From positions 1 through 16,675 of the forward strand of contig DATCDK010000135.1 of NCBI GenBank assembly GCA_036510735.1: a DNA stretch of 16,675 nt. The letters run 5' to 3'. Below are positions 13,972 to 16,675 of this stretch, in pieces. Within the stretch, counting starts at the first letter, position 1. Every line of letters begins with the position of its first letter. The notes beneath the pieces are model-generated. The model was not told the origin of the DNA and did not search any database. It saw only the letters and a list, made by a program, of their open reading frames with translations. Source of the stretch: PALSA-607 sp036510735. GTDB lineage: Bacteria; Actinomycetota; Actinomycetes; Acidothermales; Acidothermaceae. The translations under genes and the position numbers were made by a program.

Positions 13972-14522
13972 CGCAGCGCTTCCGCCCTCGTCCGGTCCGA
14001 CTCGCGAAATGCCCCGCGGACGGCCGAAGTAACCGTTCGGGCGCCGGGCTTGCGAACCCCTCGCATCGACATGCACAGGTGTTCGCACTCGACCACGACG
14101 ATGACCCCGCGCGGATCCAGGATCTCCTGCATCGCGTCGGCAATCTGCGACGTCAACCGTTCCTGGACCTGCGGGCGCTTCGCAAACAGGTCGACCACCC
14201 GGGCGATCTTCGACAGCCCGGTGATCTCTCCCTTGACGTTCGGGATGTAGCCGACGTGAGCTACCCCGTGGAACGGAACGAGATGGTGTTCGCAGGTGCT
14301 GTAGACCTCGATGTCCTTCAGGATGATCATCTCGTCGTGGTCCGCATCGAACACCGTCGTGAGCACGTCGGACGGGCGCTGCGCCAGCCCGGCGAACTGT
14401 TCCGCCATCGCTCGGGCTACCCGCGCCGGGGTCTGCACCAACCCGTCGCGGGTCGGATCCTCACCGATGGCGACAAGAATCTCGCGGACGGCCGCCTCGA
14501 TCTTCTCTAAGTCGACCGTCAT
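13953..14522 (-). CDS. folE: GTP cyclohydrolase I (type IA)
   Basis: The 189-residue enzyme converts GTP to 7,8-dihydroneopterin triphosphate and formate, the first committed step of folate synthesis. Zinc and active-site motifs are present: EVYSTCEHHLVPFHGVAHVG (72-91), GLSKIARVVDLFAKRPQVQE (102-121) and VVECEHLCMSMRGVRKPGA (147-165), keeping the Cys-His-Cys zinc set. The EHHLVPFHG form marks the classical zinc-dependent IA family, not the FolE2 (IB) family. The ATG at 14520-14522 forms an ATGA overlap with the ftsH stop. The last codons, including a rare TTA leucine codon, lie in a tandem duplicated hairpin. A phosphatase removing triphosphate is needed before FolB and is not evident here. 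Confidence 0.97.
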   Translation of the reverse strand: MTVDLEKIEAAVREILVAIGEDPTRDGLVQTPARVARAMAEQFAGLAQRPSDVLTTVFDADHDEMIILKDIEVYSTCEHHLVPFHGVAHVGYIPNVKGEITGLSKIARVVDLFAKRPQVQERLTSQIADAMQEILDPRGVIVVVECEHLCMSMRGVRKPGARTVTSAVRGAFRESDRTRAEALRLIAGR

Positions 14523-16588
14523 TCCGGTCGCGGCGGGCCGTCAAAAGAGGCGCCGTCGATGACCGGGTCGGAGTCGGAATGGATGGAGCTGCCCGACCCG
14601 CCGTTGGACGACACGCCGTTGCTGTGCGCGGCGTCGGCGCCTCCGGAAGCGAGGACGGCCACTTCTCGCGGTGTCATCACTGGCGCCTTATCCGACGGCT
14701 GGCGCTTGCCATAGCCGGTGTAGGAGCCTCGGTGGGGGCGCTTCTGGACGCGAGCGAAGATCCGCAGCACCTGGTCCTTTTGCAGCGTCTCCTTCTCCAT
14801 CAACTCGAGCACCAAGTCGTCGAGCACATCGCGGTACTCGACGAGGATTTCCCACGCCTCGTCGTGCGAGCTCTCGATGAGCCTGCGCACCTCGTCGTCG
14901 ATCGTCGAGGCGATCTCCTCGGAGTAGTCGCGCTGGTGTCCCATGTCGCGACCGAGGAAGACCTCTCCGTTCTCCTGACCGAACTTGCGGGCGCCGAGCT
15001 TCTCGCTCATGCCGTACTGGGTAATCATGTTGCGGGCAATGGACGTTGCCTTCTCGATGTCGTTCGCGGCACCGGTCGTCGGCTCGTGAAAGACGAGCTC
15101 TTCCGCAGTGCGGCCGCCGAGCAGCATCGCGAGCTGGTCCATCATCTCCGCGCGAGTGACCAGGAACTTGTCTTCGGTCGGCAGCGAGAGTGTGTACCCG
15201 AGCGCGCGGCCGCGGGGCAGGATCGTCACCTTGTGCACCGGGTCGGCGTTCGGCAACGCGTGACCGACGAGAGCGTGGCCGCCCTCGTGGTAGGCGATGA
15301 TCTTCTTTTCCTTCTCACCCATGATGCGGCTCTTGCGCTCGGGGCCGGCCATGACGCGGTCGATGGCCTCTTCGAGGGTGAGCATGTCGATTTGCTTGCG
15401 GTCGTGACGGGCGGTCAGCAGTGCCGCCTCGTTGATGACGTTCGCGAGGTCGGCGCCGGTGAATCCCGGTGTGCGCCGCGCGATGACGTCGAGGTCGACG
15501 TCACCCTCGAACGGCTTGCCCTTGGCGTGCACCCGCAGGATGCCCTTGCGGCCCTCCATGTCGGGGCGGTCAACGACGATCTGCCGGTCGAAGCGGCCTG
15601 GGCGCAGCAACGCCGGGTCGAGGATGTCGGGACGGTTGGTCGCGGCGATCAAAATCACGCCGCCCTTGACGTCGAAGCCGTCCATCTCGACCAAGAGCTG
15701 GTTCAGTGTCTGCTCGCGCTCGTCGTGCCCACCACCGAGTCCGGCACCGCGGTGCCGACCAACAGCATCGATCTCGTCGATGAAGATGATCGCCGGAGCG
15801 TTCTCCTTGGCTTGGGTGAACAGGTCGCGCACTCGCGAGGCACCCACACCAACGAACATCTCGACGAAGTCGGAGCCTGAAATCGAATAGAACGGGACGC
15901 CGGCCTCGCCGGCCACGGCCCGCGCCAGCAAGGTCTTGCCGGTGCCGGGAGGGCCGTACAGCAAGACGCCCTTGGGAATCTTCGCGCCGATCGCCTGGAA
16001 CTTGGCCGGATTCTCCAGGAACTCCTTGATCTCGACCAGCTCTTCGATCGCCTCGTCAGCGCCTGCGACGTCAGCGAACGTGGTCTTCGGGGTGTCCTTA
16101 CTGATGAGCTTCGCCTTGGACTTGCCGAAGTTCATGACCCGCGAGCCGCCACCCTGCATCTGGGTGAGCATGAAGATCATCAGGCCGACGAGCAGCAGGA
16201 TCGGCAACGCATTCAGCAGGATCTCGAGCAGCAGGCTCGTGTGGCTGACCTTCACCGTGTAGAGCTTTGTGGGGTCTAGCTTCTTTTGGGCGGCAACGGC
16301 GTCGAGTTGGTTCTCCAGCTGGAGTTCCTGGTTGGGCGCGATCGAAGCCTGGATCTTCGTCGTCGTCGTCCCGGGCAGCGGCGTCTTCATAGTGAGCTGA
16401 ACGGTCTGTTCCTTGTCGTGGAACACCGCCGTGACAACGTTGCCTGAGGAGATGTTGGACACGACCTGCGAGGTCGACACCGACTTGAACGAGCTACCGC
16501 TCGACCACAGTCCGTTCAGCAGGACGAGGAACACGACAATAAGAAGGACCCAGAACAACGGGCCACGGGCATACCGTTTCACGTTCAT
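14519..16588 (-). CDS. ftsH: FtsH, ATP-dependent zinc metalloprotease, membrane-anchored
   Basis: The 689-residue protein is a full-length FtsH, forming hexamers in the cytoplasmic membrane that degrade misfolded membrane and short-lived regulatory proteins. It has a first membrane helix (11-27), an extracytoplasmic FtsH-N domain, a second helix (about 118-142), then the AAA+ module. That module carries Walker A GPPGTGKT (212-219), Walker B IIFIDE (267-272), the pore motif around FVEMFVG (241-247) and the arginine-finger region RPGRFDRQ (329-336). The zinc protease site is HEGGH (434-438), with a probable third ligand Asp510 in AANDIE. The C-terminal tail (about 640-689) is Ser/Gly-rich and likely disordered. 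The ATG at 16586-16588 is followed by the typical short cytoplasmic N-terminus. folE overlaps its stop by ATGA. The leader has an unusual hairpin. Confidence 0.97.
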   Translation of the reverse strand: MNVKRYARGPLFWVLLIVVFLVLLNGLWSSGSSFKSVSTSQVVSNISSGNVVTAVFHDKEQTVQLTMKTPLPGTTTTKIQASIAPNQELQLENQLDAVAAQKKLDPTKLYTVKVSHTSLLLEILLNALPILLLVGLMIFMLTQMQGGGSRVMNFGKSKAKLISKDTPKTTFADVAGADEAIEELVEIKEFLENPAKFQAIGAKIPKGVLLYGPPGTGKTLLARAVAGEAGVPFYSISGSDFVEMFVGVGASRVRDLFTQAKENAPAIIFIDEIDAVGRHRGAGLGGGHDEREQTLNQLLVEMDGFDVKGGVILIAATNRPDILDPALLRPGRFDRQIVVDRPDMEGRKGILRVHAKGKPFEGDVDLDVIARRTPGFTGADLANVINEAALLTARHDRKQIDMLTLEEAIDRVMAGPERKSRIMGEKEKKIIAYHEGGHALVGHALPNADPVHKVTILPRGRALGYTLSLPTEDKFLVTRAEMMDQLAMLLGGRTAEELVFHEPTTGAANDIEKATSIARNMITQYGMSEKLGARKFGQENGEVFLGRDMGHQRDYSEEIASTIDDEVRRLIESSHDEAWEILVEYRDVLDDLVLELMEKETLQKDQVLRIFARVQKRPHRGSYTGYGKRQPSDKAPVMTPREVAVLASGGADAAHSNGVSSNGGSGSSIHSDSDPVIDGASFDGPPRPE

Positions 16589-16593
16589 GGATG

Positions 16594-16617
16594 CGGAGCG
16601 AAAGCTCCGTCCCTCCT
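16594..16617 (-). promoter_or_regulatory. ftsH ribosome binding site followed by a hairpin before the start codon
   Basis: On the minus strand AGGAGGG (16611-16617) is a strong Shine-Dalgarno sequence, but it is 22 bases from the ftsH ATG, too far for direct use. Between them CGGAGC-TTTC-GCTCCG (16594-16609) forms a perfect 6-bp hairpin. Folding the hairpin removes 16 bases and leaves an effective spacing of 6. Initiation may therefore depend on, or respond to, this structure. Confidence 0.55.
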
Positions 16618-16644
16618 ACCGAATCGACGCGCTACCGACATCTC

Positions 16645-16663
16645 GTACCACCCTCGACGGTAC
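16645..16663. promoter_or_regulatory. Inverted repeat upstream of ftsH, possible operator or promoter element
   Basis: GTACC (16645-16649) and GGTAC (16659-16663) are exact reverse complements around 9 bases, 57 to 75 bp upstream of the ftsH start. A TACGAG hexamer overlaps one arm and could be a weak minus-10. The arms are short, so chance is a real alternative. The upstream gene is outside the window. Confidence 0.28.
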
Positions 16664-16675
16664 ACCGCGGGCGAT

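Noticed and set aside
14579..15880. 433-codon plus-strand frame opposite ftsH
   Set aside because: Val/Asp/His-rich antisense translation of the FtsH AAA+ and protease domains; ftsH motifs on the other strand are intact.
1..16675. Mobile elements, CRISPR arrays, defence systems, tRNA or rRNA genes
   Set aside because: I saw no transposase, integrase, regularly spaced repeat array, nuclease-toxin module or RNA gene pattern; gene order is nearly continuous housekeeping operons.

Overview
This window looks like the chromosome of a high-GC Gram-positive actinomycete. The supports are the Lsr2 nucleoid protein, the short Rv2747-type N-acetylglutamate synthase, a DUF3180 protein, a LysX-type membrane protein and many GTG starts. 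From remembered gene order, the layout is close to the Mycobacterium tuberculosis block clpC1-lsr2-lysS-coaX-panD-panC-DUF2520-DUF3180-folK-folB-folP1-folE-ftsH (Rv3596c to Rv3610c), with differences. nadB and nadC sit where panD would be, argA lies between lsr2 and lysS, a PH-domain membrane pair lies next to DUF3180, and a lysyltransferase-like membrane protein lies between folP and folE. I cannot name the genus.

Every gene I can support is on the minus strand, so transcription runs from high to low coordinates. In that order: (1) ftsH (membrane AAA+ protease) and folE, overlapping by 4 bp. (2) After a 65-bp gap holding a tandem-duplicated hairpin, a DUF2156 membrane protein, folP, folB, folK, DUF3180, a YdbS-like and a YdbT-like PH-domain protein, all overlapping. 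(3) After a 75-bp gap with a 12-bp direct repeat, a DUF2520 Rossmann protein, panC, nadB, nadC and coaX, all overlapping. (4) After 31 bp, lysS, then argA 2 bp later. (5) After 37 bp, lsr2. (6) After a 308-bp non-coding leader rich in inverted repeats, the first 37 codons of clpC, cut by the window edge.

Functionally the window is a cofactor supercluster. GTP enters folate synthesis through FolE, FolB, FolK and FolP. Pantoate and beta-alanine join in PanC, and CoaX starts CoA synthesis. NadB and NadC supply two of the three de novo steps to nicotinate mononucleotide. It is flanked by translation (LysS), arginine entry (ArgA), chromatin (Lsr2) and proteostasis (FtsH, ClpC) genes. Nine of the gene junctions are 4-bp ATGA or GTGA overlaps, which argues for long translationally coupled operons.

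I found no mobile element, CRISPR array, phage gene, defence system, tRNA or rRNA. The window is essentially ordinary housekeeping DNA. The points worth a second look are the ftsH leader hairpin, the duplicated hairpin on the folE stop, the clpC leader, the stand-alone LysX-like protein, the PH-domain pair, the DUF2520-panC coupling, the panD/nadA absence and unusual residues in LysS.
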